A stretch of DNA of 64,000 nt from Methylobacter sp. GTDB taxonomy: Bacteria > Pseudomonadota > Gammaproteobacteria > Methylococcales > Methylomonadaceae. The notes under the pieces were generated by a model, which was not told where the DNA came from, did not search any database, and saw only the letters and a program-made list of their open reading frames with translations. Each line of letters starts with the position of its first letter. Positions within the stretch are counted from its first letter, which is position 1. A program made the translations under genes and the position numbers. Positions 40,477 through 51,147 of this stretch are shown here, in pieces. Location: assembly GCA_030684815.1 (NCBI GenBank), contig JAUXXQ010000115.1, positions 1 through 64,000 of the forward strand, read 5' to 3'.

Positions 40477-40504
40477 AAAAAAAAGCCGAGCTAAACTCGG
40501 CTTT
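40477..40504 (-). terminator. Rho-independent terminator between flgF and flgG
   Basis: Minus strand AAAGCCGAGTTTAGCTCGGCTTTTTTTT. Confidence 0.9.
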
Positions 40505-40532
40505 ACGGGTTATTGATGTTACAGGCGACGTG

Positions 40533-41276
40533 CTAACTCAACTGCATCAACTTAGTACCGGCGGCTGAGTTTTGATCGACACTTTTCATCACCTTGGTTT
40601 GCAATTCAAAGTTTCTCGCCAACTCAATCATGTCGACCATCGCGGTAATCGCATTGACATTGCTGCCTTCCAACATACCCTGCGCCAGCCTGACATTGGC
40701 ATCAACAGCCGCCGGATTGCCGTTCTTGGTATGCAACAAGCCGTCATTGGTTTTCTCCAGGTTTTCCGGCGCTTCCCTCACCAACTTAATACGGTCAACC
40801 TCAACCAGAGTCGTCACATTTCCGGCACCCAATGGGACAATACTGATAGTACCGTCACTGCCAATGGTCATCTTTTCTGCCGGCGGAATAACAATCGGGC
40901 CGTCCTGCCCCAATACCTGCAATCCCGCGCCGGTCTGCAATAAACCTTCAGGCGTTACCCGCAGGTCACCAGCGCGGGTGTAAGCCTCACCACCATCAGC
41001 CCCCTGAACCGCCAGATAGCCTTCGCCGCTAATCGCCACATCCAGATCGTTACCAGTGGTTTGTATCGGGCCTTGGGAGAAATCGAGCCAGGGTTTTTCG
41101 TTCATCGCATAAACCCGGGTGGGATAACCGGCTCCGTACATGGGTCGGCTGCTAAACTGTTCCAAATCCGATTTAAAGCCGGTGGTCTGGGAATTCGCCA
41201 AATTATTGGCATTTGCCGTTTGCGCCAATAACGTTTGTTTGGCGCCGTTCATGGCAATATATAAACTACGATCCAT
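40533..41276 (-). CDS. flgF: Flagellar proximal rod protein
   Basis: MDRSLYIAMNGAKQTLLAQTANANNLANSQTTGFKSDL. Confidence 0.95.
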   Translation of the reverse strand: MDRSLYIAMNGAKQTLLAQTANANNLANSQTTGFKSDLEQFSSRPMYGAGYPTRVYAMNEKPWLDFSQGPIQTTGNDLDVAISGEGYLAVQGADGGEAYTRAGDLRVTPEGLLQTGAGLQVLGQDGPIVIPPAEKMTIGSDGTISIVPLGAGNVTTLVEVDRIKLVREAPENLEKTNDGLLHTKNGNPAAVDANVRLAQGMLEGSNVNAITAMVDMIELARNFELQTKVMKSVDQNSAAGTKLMQLS

Positions 41277-41580
41277 AACAGTCTCCTTTTTACCTTACTA
41301 TTTTAAATTGGATTAAAAACAGGCTTTGTGCCCAGGCTTCATCGTAAGCCGGTGTTCATAAGTTTTTTAATATGAATGGCAATGTGGGAGCGATGCCTAC
41401 ATCGCGATTAGTCGCAAATTCGTGCCGGACGGGGCATGTTGCCCCGTCCGAAACGTTTTATGGCTTAGATATAACTCGATACCACCGTCAAACATTGCAA
41501 CGGGGTACATACCCCGTCGCGCGTTCGGTAGCCCCCCCCCAAATGGAGTTTGGGAGCGAGAAACAATCATTATGACCCTA

Positions 41581-42966
41581 CTACGCCCTCAGGATAGTTT
41601 CTATCAGCGTCTTCTCAGTCGTAATAGTTTGCGAGTTGGCCTGATAAGTCTGCTGGGCAATAATCAGCCTAACCAGCTGATCGGCTAAATCCACGTTGGA
41701 GCCTTCCAACGCTGACGATTGAATGGCACCGAAATTATTATCACCGCCCGCACCATAAATGGGTGCACCTGAAGTGGATGTAACCCCCCATGTGGTATCG
41801 CCTAATTTAGCCAAGGATTGGTTACTTGGAAAGCGCGCCAATGCCACCTGCCCCAACACCTTGGAACCACCATTACTGTAGCGGGCAAACACCGCCCCAC
41901 TCTTATCAACATCAATACCTGTCAAATTACCGGCAGGTAAACCATCCTGATTTAGACCGTTAACACTAAACGCCGAAGAAAATTGGGTCGTACCGAAAAA
42001 ATCAATATTCAATGCCATCGGTGCCACACCAGCATTAATGGCGCTTATATCAATAAGCCCATAATCCGTCCGGCTAACATTATCGCCAGGCGCTGAGCCG
42101 TTAATCGTTTCCAATGCCCCTTGTGTATTAAAAGTCATTAGTATTGGAGCGGGGGGTGTGTTTAGGGCGGCAAGAGGTGTTCCTGGAGGCGCTGGAGGCG
42201 GCACTACCGGAGGACCAAAAAGCGCAGGCTCTACACCGAGTCCGTCAAGATATAAATAAGCCTCCCATTCATTCGGAGTAGCCGTTTTTACATAATAAGT
42301 CGTTGCAACATGGGCATTACCTTGGGAATCATAGACAGTGACCGATGTAGTATTGTTATAAGACAAAGGGTTTGTAGGATTAAACACAGGCTCTGCTGGC
42401 GAAACCCCTCCCCCGTTAAGATTCAATTTCATATTGATATTTTCGGTCGACGTCGGCAAACCTTGCGAGGTATCAATGGTCAGCGGCCTAAAAACACCCG
42501 CACTGAAACCTTCCTCTTTAGTCAGGCCATTCGGCGCAAAAGCCAGCAAATAGCGACCCTGATCATCCACCACATTACCGGCACTGTCCAATTGAAAAGC
42601 CCCGTTACGGGTATATGAACTGGGTATTGACGGGTCAACCGGCGCATTCGGGTTGTTTTTATCAGGCAGGTTTACATTGGCGGGATCAGCCAAAACGAAA
42701 AACCCGTTGCCGCTGATGGCAAGGTCAAGCGCGTTTTGAGTGGCCTCAATATTGCCCTGATGAAATTGCTGAGCGACTTCAGTAACCCTAACACCGGAAC
42801 CTGGCTGTGTTTTACTGACCCCACCAATACTGGCAGCATACACATCGGCAAATTCGGCACGGGACTCCTTAAAGCCGGTTGTTTGCGCGTTGGCAATATT
42901 ATTGCCGGTGACTTGTAAATTTGTTGCTGCGGCTTTTAATCCGCTTAATGCTGTTGCAAAACCCAT
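41581..42966 (-). CDS. flgE: Flagellar hook protein
   Basis: MGFATALSGLKAAATNLQVTGNNIANAQTTGFKESRAEFADVYA. Confidence 0.96.
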   Translation of the reverse strand: MGFATALSGLKAAATNLQVTGNNIANAQTTGFKESRAEFADVYAASIGGVSKTQPGSGVRVTEVAQQFHQGNIEATQNALDLAISGNGFFVLADPANVNLPDKNNPNAPVDPSIPSSYTRNGAFQLDSAGNVVDDQGRYLLAFAPNGLTKEEGFSAGVFRPLTIDTSQGLPTSTENINMKLNLNGGGVSPAEPVFNPTNPLSYNNTTSVTVYDSQGNAHVATTYYVKTATPNEWEAYLYLDGLGVEPALFGPPVVPPPAPPGTPLAALNTPPAPILMTFNTQGALETINGSAPGDNVSRTDYGLIDISAINAGVAPMALNIDFFGTTQFSSAFSVNGLNQDGLPAGNLTGIDVDKSGAVFARYSNGGSKVLGQVALARFPSNQSLAKLGDTTWGVTSTSGAPIYGAGGDNNFGAIQSSALEGSNVDLADQLVRLIIAQQTYQANSQTITTEKTLIETILRA

Positions 42967-42981
42967 GTTACACCTCCAATC

Positions 42982-43665
42982 CTAAAGAATTTGTTTAATT
43001 TGATTAAAGTTCACGCTGTCCAGTCCGGTCAGGTTAACTTTTAAACCAGTAGAGCCATTGGCCATGGTGATACTGTCAACCTGCGCCTTAATATCGGTTT
43101 CCAGCACAACATTTCTGCCGTCAATCGAAGCGGTTGCTTCAATTTTATAAACGCCGGGATTAGACATAACGCCATTGCCATTCAGGCCGTCCCAGACAAA
43201 CGGTATTTTCCCCGCATTATGTGCGCCCAAATCGACATTCTGCACGGTTTCACCGGTCACCGAATTGACGACTTTAACATTAACATTGGTGGTGCTATCC
43301 GGTAAGTTGATATTGCCGGATATGTCGCCTCCTGCGGCCAACAAGCCCTTATTCATCGGCACAGAAATATGGCGACCGACCAGGCTGGTGGCCTGCAAAG
43401 CCTGGCTGGAATTGATGGAGCTGGCAAAATCACCAAATGATTTTTGCAAATCCTGAATCCCGGCCACGGTGCCGAACTGCGCCATCTGCGCCAAAAAATC
43501 GCCGTTTTCCATCGGCTTGGTCGGATCCTGATGCGTCATTTGCGTGGTCATCAGCTTTAAAAACTGCTCCTGCCCCAATGTTGTTTTTTTAGCCGATGTC
43601 GCCAATACCGGTTTGTCGGTAACGGTTAAATGACTGTATTGATTAGCTGCGCCTTGGATAGCCAT
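42982..43665 (-). CDS. flgD: Flagellar hook capping protein
   Basis: LGQEQFLKLMTTQMTHQDPTKPMENGDFLAQMAQF. Confidence 0.95.
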   Translation of the reverse strand: MAIQGAANQYSHLTVTDKPVLATSAKKTTLGQEQFLKLMTTQMTHQDPTKPMENGDFLAQMAQFGTVAGIQDLQKSFGDFASSINSSQALQATSLVGRHISVPMNKGLLAAGGDISGNINLPDSTTNVNVKVVNSVTGETVQNVDLGAHNAGKIPFVWDGLNGNGVMSNPGVYKIEATASIDGRNVVLETDIKAQVDSITMANGSTGLKVNLTGLDSVNFNQIKQIL

Positions 43666-43668
43666 GGT

Positions 43669-44082
43669 TTACCCCTGTCCCATTTTTAATGTTTGCAACA
43701 TCATTTGCTTAGATGTGTTCAACACTTCGATATTGTTCTGATAAGAACGTGAAGCCGACATCATATTGGCCATTTCTTCGACCGTGTTGACGTTGGATTT
43801 AAAGATGTAGCCGTTTTCATCGGCAACCGGATTATTCGGCGCATATTCCATCACCGGCGAATCCCAGCTTTCAACCACACCCAGCACTTTGACCTTGCTG
43901 GTAGAATCGTGCCGGTTCATGGCATTATTAAGTTCGGCGGCAAATACCGGTTGCCTTGACTTATAAGCCTCTGCCGCCGTGCTGCTGACCGTGTTTGCAT
44001 TAGCAATATTACTGGCAACCAAGTTAAGCCTTAACGATTGTGCATTCATGCCGCTACCGGCAATATCAAAGATACTGGCCAT
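43669..44082 (-). CDS. flgC: Flagellar rod protein
   Basis: FDIAGSGMNAQSLRLNLVASNIANANT. Confidence 0.96.
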   Translation of the reverse strand: MASIFDIAGSGMNAQSLRLNLVASNIANANTVSSTAAEAYKSRQPVFAAELNNAMNRHDSTSKVKVLGVVESWDSPVMEYAPNNPVADENGYIFKSNVNTVEEMANMMSASRSYQNNIEVLNTSKQMMLQTLKMGQG

Positions 44083-44084
44083 AA

Positions 44085-44474
44085 TTATTGTCCTTTTAAT
44101 GCGGTCATCAGACCGGAAAATTTGCTATTGATAAACTGTAAACTGGCCTGATACTGCAACGCATTTTCAGCGTATTTGGCCTGTTCAACATGCGGTTCGA
44201 CAGTGTTGCCATCCAATGATGCCTGATTGGGGTTCCGGTACATCAAGTTAGCACCGAACATTTCTTGCGGCGGCGCAATATGCCCAACATGCGTACGCTC
44301 CACACTCACATTCGAGGTGCTTTGTTTGAGTATCGCCTTAAAGTCCAAGTCCCGCGATTTAAAATGCGGCGTGTCGGCGTTGGCTAAATTAGACGCCAAT
44401 ATCTCATTGCGTTTTTCGCGGACGGCCAGCGCCTTAGGGTGAATGCCCAAGGCCGTGTCAAAATTAATAGTCAT
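44085..44474 (-). CDS. flgB: Flagellar rod protein
   Basis: FDTALGIHPKALAVREKRNEILASNLANADTPHFKSRDLDF. Confidence 0.95.
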   Translation of the reverse strand: MTINFDTALGIHPKALAVREKRNEILASNLANADTPHFKSRDLDFKAILKQSTSNVSVERTHVGHIAPPQEMFGANLMYRNPNQASLDGNTVEPHVEQAKYAENALQYQASLQFINSKFSGLMTALKGQ

Positions 44475-44507
44475 AATGTTGCCTCCTGATTGCTTACACA
44501 AAAACAA

Positions 44508-44526
44508 AAGCACGGCACATGCCAAC
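44508..44526 (-). promoter_or_regulatory. sigma54 promoter of flgB
   Basis: Minus strand TTGGCATGTGCCGTGCTTTT; GG-N10-GC. Confidence 0.7.
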
Positions 44527-44704
44527 TATAAACAAATATTTATAATCAAATAGATAACTAATTACCCACCGAGCACCCTAGCCTGCTGTGACAATAACCG
44601 GCCTGTTTTTTGACGCCTGCGGCAAAAAATAGCCCTCACAAACAGCACCTCCATTTATACACTGCGCCACTCCAGCAAAATGCCAATAATTTGACAATTT
44701 TCCC

Positions 44705-44721
44705 TGGCATTAATCATGCTT
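44705..44721 (+). promoter_or_regulatory. sigma54 promoter of flgA
   Basis: TGGCATTAATCATGCTTT; GG-N10-GC, 37 nt upstream of ATG. Confidence 0.75.
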
Positions 44722-44757
44722 TATTAATCTGCACACGTCATAAAACAGGCATTAACA

Positions 44758-45453
44758 ATGATAAAAAACACCTTACTCATAGCGGCACTGGCGCTTCTTG
44801 GCCCCACACTAAGCCTAGCGGAACAAGCGTCACAATCACACACTGCTATTGCCGAGGCCGTGACCGATTACATTGCACAAAACATAAACTTGCCGGGTGA
44901 ATATGAGGCCACCCTACTGCCATTGGACAGCCGGTTAAATTTGCCCCAATGTAGCGAGGCGTTAGAAGCATTTAGCGCAAACGCCGCCATTAAATCGGGT
45001 AGAATAACGGTAGGCGTACGTTGCAAAACCGGGAAAAAATGGTCAATTTTCACCTCAGCCCTTATCAAGACTTATCAAATGGTCGTAGTTTTGGCCCAAC
45101 CGGCACAGCGCGGCGACATCATTAGCCGAGAGCATCTTGCCCTCGAAAGACGGGAAACATCCAACCTCAGGGAAGATTTTGTCACCCAAATAGAACAGGC
45201 CGAAAACAAACAAGCCACACGCCAACTGAATACCGGCGCCATGCTGAACTTTAAAAGCCTTACCGAACCGAAACTGATTAAAAGGAATGACAAAGTGATG
45301 ATCGGCACATCAGCAGCGGGCGTTTCCATTAATATGAGCGGGATTGCCATGGCAGATGGCGCTAAAGGGCAGCGCATCAAGGTCAAAAACCAGAATTCGG
45401 GGCGCGTTATCAATGCAACGGTTATCAATCCAGGCTTGGTGTCTGTCGATTGA
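44758..45453 (+). CDS. flgA: Flagellar P-ring assembly chaperone
   Basis: Signal peptide; RGDIISREHLALERRETSNLREDFVTQIEQAENKQATRQLNTGAML. Confidence 0.94.
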   Translation: MIKNTLLIAALALLGPTLSLAEQASQSHTAIAEAVTDYIAQNINLPGEYEATLLPLDSRLNLPQCSEALEAFSANAAIKSGRITVGVRCKTGKKWSIFTSALIKTYQMVVVLAQPAQRGDIISREHLALERRETSNLREDFVTQIEQAENKQATRQLNTGAMLNFKSLTEPKLIKRNDKVMIGTSAAGVSINMSGIAMADGAKGQRIKVKNQNSGRVINATVINPGLVSVD

Positions 45454-45467
45454 CCAAGACAAAAAAT

Positions 45468-45494
45468 TAAAGTTTCTCAGCGTATCGCCGATAA
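45468..45494 (+). promoter_or_regulatory. sigma28 promoter of flgM
   Basis: TAAAGTTT-N11-GCCGATAA, exact match to the E. coli FliA consensus, 35 nt upstream of ATG. Confidence 0.92.
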
Positions 45495-45529
45495 AATTTC
45501 CAACCGAAAAATACACCGAGGAATTTGAC

Positions 45530-45850
45530 ATGACTATTGAAATAAGCGGCAGAGCAAATAATCCGACGCCGATAAAAACTCCCCCAAAACCACATAGCGC
45601 CGAAAGCGAAAAAAAACTTGCCGCAACGGCGTCCGCAGAAAAAGATGACAGTGTCGCATTGACATCGGCAACACAAGAGATTAAAAAAGCATTGGGCGCG
45701 TCTTCTGCAGCCCCTGTCGATACCGACCGCGTCAACAGCATAAAAAAAGCGCTTGCCGACGGAAGCTATTCTATAAATGCTGAAAAAGTTGCTCAGAAAT
45801 TGATACAATTCGAACAGTTAATTCCACAGGAAAACAGTGCAGAGCCATGA
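45530..45850 (+). CDS. flgM: Anti-sigma28 factor FlgM
   Basis: VDTDRVNSIKKALADGSYSINAEKVAQKLIQFE; start corrected to MTIEISGRA. Confidence 0.94.
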   Translation: MTIEISGRANNPTPIKTPPKPHSAESEKKLAATASAEKDDSVALTSATQEIKKALGASSAAPVDTDRVNSIKKALADGSYSINAEKVAQKLIQFEQLIPQENSAEP

Positions 45851-46341
45851 TAGAAAAAACTTACCCCTTCACAGAAAAGCTTATTGCCAATGCCCTGCAC
45901 TTGGCACAACAGCTGCACCAGGCTCTCATTCACGAAGCTGATGCCTTAAAAAAAATACAACAGGCAGAACTGATTGGCACTATTGCTGACAGCAAAAAAC
46001 AGCTGGTTGCCCAGCTAGACCAGCTTAATGCGCAACTCACCCAAATCTTGGCAACCGAAAAACTGCCCAACACCCCAGACAGCGTGAAAGAATATTTCAA
46101 GTCCGCTGAAACAGCAGGCTTGCCAACCGCAGAATCGGCCCATAACTGGGCCCAACTGATGCACATCTGCAGCGAATGCAAACGCCAGAATGAAGAAAAC
46201 GGTGCCAGCATTGATGTTTTGTCCCGCCACACCCGCCGCTCGCTGAACATCATAAAAGGCAAGCCGGAATCGGCAAATACCTACGACGCAGATGGCTCAA
46301 CCCAAAGCGACCACCATACCAGCCCCCTCATTTCAGTATAA
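45847..46341 (+). CDS. flgN: Flagellar chaperone FlgN
   Basis: Follows flgM; LLNQL-type helical protein. Confidence 0.85.
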   Translation: MIEKTYPFTEKLIANALHLAQQLHQALIHEADALKKIQQAELIGTIADSKKQLVAQLDQLNAQLTQILATEKLPNTPDSVKEYFKSAETAGLPTAESAHNWAQLMHICSECKRQNEENGASIDVLSRHTRRSLNIIKGKPESANTYDADGSTQSDHHTSPLISV

Positions 46342-46356
46342 AACAGCCGACATTTT

Positions 46357-47850
46357 TTAACTGCGCTGAATACGGTAAAGCATAAGGCCTATATTGGCCT
46401 GTTGGGTGAAGTATTTAAAGGCGTTAAAATCTTCTTCGGTTAACGGCTGGCCGCTGATCCCACGATCAGCATACATCAAGCCAATAGCTTTCTTATTGGA
46501 AAAAACCGGCATGATAAAACATTCGTTTTTGCCCATCACATTAATATCCCTAAGCGTATACAGCCGGGCATTGGTCAACGGGTCGGCCCAGAACGCCTGG
46601 ACGCCCGACAAGGCATGAAAAAACAAATTGGGCGGCGTTTCCGAGATAGGGAAAACAACCTTGTGCTCATAACTTTCTTTACGCCAACCTAAAGACAATT
46701 TTTCTTTAAGCGATTGCTTATCGGACGTTAACAAAGAAAACACAGTCCGGTCCATGCCGACACCCCGATGCACCCCTTCCAACACTGTTTCCAGCAACAA
46801 ATTAATGTCGAACGGTGCGCTTATTATTGATGCTATATCTTGCGATATATAAAGCTGTATTTGTTTTTTATCAACAGCCGGCACCGATTCTTCTAATGTA
46901 ATGGCCCGGTTTAGGCGGCTTTGGATAAGCATGGCCGCATCGATTGCCCCGAACTGGCGGGCAATATCACATGCGCTATCGGTGTTGTGTTGCAGATTCT
47001 CGATAATGGCCCGCCTGGATTGTTTGGTCAGCCCTTCAATCTTCTTAATGCAGGCCTCATATTTTTCTGACCCGGCGCCTTCTTTTAAAGCGTCCGTAAT
47101 TTCATAACCCAAATGAACCAATTCCACCCTGGGATTTTTTGAGAAACGCACCGGCTTCATCGATTCCTCAACTAAACGCCCCAGTTTCCAGGCATTACTT
47201 AAAGAAGCGCCCAGCTCCGTCAACGTAAAGCCCAGCACTTTTTTCTCGGCCTCTTCGTAATGGCTGCCTTCATTGACCAGTGCTTGAATGCTTTCGCCCT
47301 GTTCGCCACAAAAGCACCAAAACGAAATGCTGCCGATATGATGAAGCAGGGTGGCAATAAACACCTCTTCCGGCGAAGAATCCCGGACCAGCTGCGCGAT
47401 AAACTTTGCCTGCACCGCCGCATGAATGGCGTGGGCTATTTCCTCATTGGCCTGATGCCGGTTAGTTGCGGATAAAATCGATTCAAAAAAAGAGCAAACC
47501 AGCGTCAATTCCCGAATAATATCGGAGCCGATAAGAACAATGGCCCGTGACACTGTCACCATTTTCTGACGCGACGGGTTGTAATGGGGCGTGTTGCTCA
47601 TTTTCAACAACTTAACAGTCAGATTAGGGTCTTGCAAAATAACGGACGCCAGCTCCATGGCGCCTTTTCTGCTGTCATTCAAAATGCCATGAATACTCAG
47701 CGCAGTATTGGAAAATATCGGCATTTCCTCATTACACAGCACATGCGTCCAGCCATGAAGGGAAAGCCGTTCCGCTATCACCTTAGGCTGCACCACCTCC
47801 GGATTGAATTCTATTAAATCAAGCTTTAACACGTCTTTTTCTGAAGTCAT
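46357..47850 (-). CDS. HDOD domain protein with C-terminal GAF domain
   Basis: LASVILQDPNLTVKLLKMSN; ATLLHHIG; C-terminal LLETVLEGVHRGVGMDRTVFSLL. Confidence 0.88.
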   Translation of the reverse strand: MTSEKDVLKLDLIEFNPEVVQPKVIAERLSLHGWTHVLCNEEMPIFSNTALSIHGILNDSRKGAMELASVILQDPNLTVKLLKMSNTPHYNPSRQKMVTVSRAIVLIGSDIIRELTLVCSFFESILSATNRHQANEEIAHAIHAAVQAKFIAQLVRDSSPEEVFIATLLHHIGSISFWCFCGEQGESIQALVNEGSHYEEAEKKVLGFTLTELGASLSNAWKLGRLVEESMKPVRFSKNPRVELVHLGYEITDALKEGAGSEKYEACIKKIEGLTKQSRRAIIENLQHNTDSACDIARQFGAIDAAMLIQSRLNRAITLEESVPAVDKKQIQLYISQDIASIISAPFDINLLLETVLEGVHRGVGMDRTVFSLLTSDKQSLKEKLSLGWRKESYEHKVVFPISETPPNLFFHALSGVQAFWADPLTNARLYTLRDINVMGKNECFIMPVFSNKKAIGLMYADRGISGQPLTEEDFNAFKYFTQQANIGLMLYRIQRS

Positions 47851-47925
47851 GGCAAGGCCTTGCCGGAATATTTGGCCTGCGTTTTTTTGTTGGCGCCATG
47901 AGTCATTTTAATCACAACGCCAACC

Positions 47926-48372
47926 CTATTTCATAACGGGATGCGTGAAACCATCAGGCGCACGCTGTCTTAGATAGTTTTTTAAAAAATCTTTCCAAGT
48001 CACGATACCCAAAATAAATTTATTCTCGTCAAGGACAGGAAGGCAGGACACATCGGCATCCAGCATCTTTTGCACGGCAATATTGCAATTCGTTGCTGGC
48101 GACACGGTATCCACCTGGCGCGACATAATCTGATGTGCGCGCTTATTGAAGGTTGCCTTATCACGCGAAGTTTCTGCGGCCGTATGGACATAAGGGCTTA
48201 ATGCACCCAATAAATCACGGTCGGAAATAACCCCGGCAAATGTTTTGTCCTCCTCATTTTCAACCAACAGATGGTGAAAATAAACATGATCAAAAATTTC
48301 CTTGACCACTAACAAACCTGTGTCCATACCAACCGTAATCGGTTTGGCGATCATAATATCGGCGATAATCAT
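47926..48372 (-). CDS. CBS domain pair protein
   Basis: IADIMIAKPITVGMDTGLLVVKEIFDHVYFHHLLVENEE...GVISDRDLLG. Confidence 0.92.
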   Translation of the reverse strand: MIIADIMIAKPITVGMDTGLLVVKEIFDHVYFHHLLVENEEDKTFAGVISDRDLLGALSPYVHTAAETSRDKATFNKRAHQIMSRQVDTVSPATNCNIAVQKMLDADVSCLPVLDENKFILGIVTWKDFLKNYLRQRAPDGFTHPVMK

Positions 48373-48402
48373 ACGTGTTGAAACTCCTGTTTTAGACTGG
48401 AC

Positions 48403-48466
48403 ATTTTACCAAAAAACGCCCGTAAAGCCCCTTCCTTTAAGTTGGGGATGTAAAGATGCCCTTAAT
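48403..48466. repeat. Short hairpin element, copy B
   Basis: attttaccaaaaaacgcccgtaaagccccttcctttaagttggggatgtaaagatgcccttaat; similar to 3416-3477. Confidence 0.6.
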
Positions 48467-48659
48467 CTATTCTGTTACCTATCATTTCCCCGTTCCTATG
48501 CATCTCCCGAAAAACTAACTGAGCCCGCATTATCAAGGCTGCAAGCGTGTTCTTATACGGCAAATAGCCCAATAGCTGCGGACATTTTAGCGCCACTACA
48601 ACATAACACATGGGTTTTCTATGTTTTTACCCAGTTTTTAGGTTAAAATAGTCGGCTTT

Positions 48660-48902
48660 CGAAGCTGGACGAGTGAGCAGCGCTGGTGACCCCAATAATT
48701 GCACCTCACTCGGCTTGAGCTACCTGCCCGTATTCCACGCATTTCATCCATTCCAATGGCTCCGCCACTGCGGTCTTAGGTTGTGTGGCTGCGGTTATGG
48801 CCTGTAGCGCATCGCCCCGGTACGAGTATCAATTAACCTCCAAAAGGTTAATTGAGAGCGGTCACCAAAAAAGTTTTTTATGCCCAACTTTAGAGTAAAA
48901 AC
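48660..48902 (+). promoter_or_regulatory. Long structured leader upstream of EF-G2
   Basis: 240-nt noncoding region with stems cgagtgag/ctcactcg and tcaattaacct/aggttaattga (48829-48855). Confidence 0.4.
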
Positions 48903-50987
48903 ATGACAGATTTAGCGCATTACAGAAACATTGGCATCTTCGCTCACGTCGATGCCGGCAAAACAACGACTACCGAGCGGATTTTAAAGCTTACCGGTAA
49001 AATCCACAAAATCGGCGAGGTACACGATGGCGCGGCGACTACCGACTTCATGGAACAAGAGCAGGAGCGAGGCATCACCATCCAGTCTGCTGCGACCACC
49101 TGTTTCTGGAAAGACTACCGTTTCAATATCATCGACACCCCGGGGCACGTTGACTTTACGATTGAAGTTTACCGTTCACTAAAAGTGCTTGATGGCGGTA
49201 TCGGCGTTTTCTGCGGATCAGGCGGCGTAGAGCCCCAATCCGAAACCAACTGGCGTTATGCCAACGATTCAGAAGTATCGCGTGTCATCTACATCAACAA
49301 ACTCGACCGCATCGGTGCCGACTTTTACCGCGTAGTCAAGCAAGTTGAAGAAGTGCTCGGCGCAGTGCCGTTGGTGATGACTTTGCCTATCGGCACCGAA
49401 GACCAATTTTCCGGCGTAGTCGACCTGCTGACACAAAAAGCCTGGATCTGGGATGACTCCGGCGACCCAATGAACTACGAAATCAAAGACATTCCTGCCG
49501 ATATGGTCGAGGATGCCAAAACATGGCGCGAAAAAATGATCGACCAAGTGGCCGATCAATTTGACGACGTCATGGAAAAATACCTGGAAGGCGAAGAACC
49601 CGATATCGACACCATCAAACGTTGTATCCGCAAAGGTACGATCAACCTGGATTTCTTCCCGACTTACTGCGGTTCGTCTTTCAAAAACAAAGGCGTGCAG
49701 TTGGTGCTTGATGCCGTCATCGATTACCTGCCTTGCCCGACCGAAGTCAAGCCGCAGCCTGAAGTCGATCTGGAAGGCAACCCGACCGGTACCTTTGCCA
49801 TCGTCGATGAGAACAAACCATTGCGCGCGCTGGCGTTCAAAATCATGGATGACCGTTTCGGCGCCTTGACTTTCTTGCGCATTTACTCCGGCAAACTGGA
49901 AAAAGGCACTTCCGTACTAAACACCTTCACCGGCAAAACCGAGCGTATCGGCCGTATCGTTGAAATGCATGCCGATACCCGTAATGAACTCGACTCTGCT
50001 CAAGCAGGCGACATCGTTGCCGTATTGGGCATGAAGAACGTGCAAACCGGTCATACACTGTGCGATCCTAAATTCCCGGCAACCTTGGAACCAATGGTTT
50101 TCCCTGATCCCGTTATCTCATTAGCGATTTCACCGAAAGACAAAGCCGCTTCCGAAAAAATGGGTATCGCGCTAGGCAAAATGATCCAAGAAGATCCGTC
50201 TTTCCACGTTGAAACCGATGAAGACAGCGGCGAAACCATCCTTAAAGGTATGGGCGAACTGCATCTTGACATTAAAGTCGACATCTTAAGACGTACCCAC
50301 GGCGTTGACGTTATCGTAGGCAAGCCGCAAGTCGCTTACCGCGAAACCATCACCAAATCGGTTGAAGACGAATACACCCACAAAAAACAATCGGGCGGTT
50401 CAGGCCAATACGGCAAAATCAACTACATCATCGAGCCAGGTGAGCCAGGCAGCGGTTTTGTCTTTGAATCAGCGGTTACCGGCGGTAACGTACCGCGCGA
50501 ATACTGGCCTGCGGTTGAAAAAGGCTTTAAGAGCATGTTGGACAAAGGCGTTCTTGCCGGATTCCCTTGCTTGGATTTTAAAGTTATCTTGACCGACGGT
50601 GCGTTCCACGCGGTTGACTCTTCTGCGATTGCGTTTGAAATTGCAGCGAAAGCGGCGTTCCGCCAGTCAATCCCGAAAGCAGGGCCGCAGCTGATCGAAC
50701 CGATCATGAAAGTTGACACATTCACACCAGCCGACCATGTCGGCGATGTTATCGGCGACCTTAACCGTCGTCGCGGCATGATCAAATCACAAGATGCCGG
50801 TGCAACCGGTGTGCGCATCAAATCCGATGTGCCGCTGAGTGAAATGTTCGGTTACATCGGCGACTTGCGCACCATGACTTCAGGCCGCGGTCAATTCTCT
50901 ATGGAATTCTCGCACTACTTACCGTGCCCGAAAAACGTAGCTGAAGAAGTGATCAAAGAAGTGAACGAACGCAACAAAAAGAAATAA
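48903..50987 (+). CDS. fusA2: Elongation factor G 2 (EF-G paralogue)
   Basis: [43 protein letters not shown]; closer in style to the Vibrio EF-G2 class than to str-operon EF-G. Confidence 0.92.
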   Translation: MTDLAHYRNIGIFAHVDAGKTTTTERILKLTGKIHKIGEVHDGAATTDFMEQEQERGITIQSAATTCFWKDYRFNIIDTPGHVDFTIEVYRSLKVLDGGIGVFCGSGGVEPQSETNWRYANDSEVSRVIYINKLDRIGADFYRVVKQVEEVLGAVPLVMTLPIGTEDQFSGVVDLLTQKAWIWDDSGDPMNYEIKDIPADMVEDAKTWREKMIDQVADQFDDVMEKYLEGEEPDIDTIKRCIRKGTINLDFFPTYCGSSFKNKGVQLVLDAVIDYLPCPTEVKPQPEVDLEGNPTGTFAIVDENKPLRALAFKIMDDRFGALTFLRIYSGKLEKGTSVLNTFTGKTERIGRIVEMHADTRNELDSAQAGDIVAVLGMKNVQTGHTLCDPKFPATLEPMVFPDPVISLAISPKDKAASEKMGIALGKMIQEDPSFHVETDEDSGETILKGMGELHLDIKVDILRRTHGVDVIVGKPQVAYRETITKSVEDEYTHKKQSGGSGQYGKINYIIEPGEPGSGFVFESAVTGGNVPREYWPAVEKGFKSMLDKGVLAGFPCLDFKVILTDGAFHAVDSSAIAFEIAAKAAFRQSIPKAGPQLIEPIMKVDTFTPADHVGDVIGDLNRRRGMIKSQDAGATGVRIKSDVPLSEMFGYIGDLRTMTSGRGQFSMEFSHYLPCPKNVAEEVIKEVNERNKKK

Positions 50988-51066
50988 GCTGTAACAAGCA
51001 GCCGGGCAGTTCAACTGCCCGGCTGCCCTCCCCCGCATGACCCGCCCATCTGGCGAACCCTCCCAA

Positions 51067-51147
51067 CACAAAACCACGAAAAATAAAACTTCGTGCTCGC
51101 CGCCAACCTCCCGGTGATAATTTTTCCGGCGTTAATGAAACATTACG
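51067..51147. repeat. Interspersed cttcgtg/...gttaatgaaacattacg repeat, copy 3
   Basis: Tail shared with 178-296 and 1455-1543; contains the stop codon of the response-regulator gene. Confidence 0.5.

Noticed and set aside
48903-50987. Canonical str-operon fusA
   Set aside because: No rpsL/rpsG/tuf neighbours, and the sequence reads like the EF-G2 class
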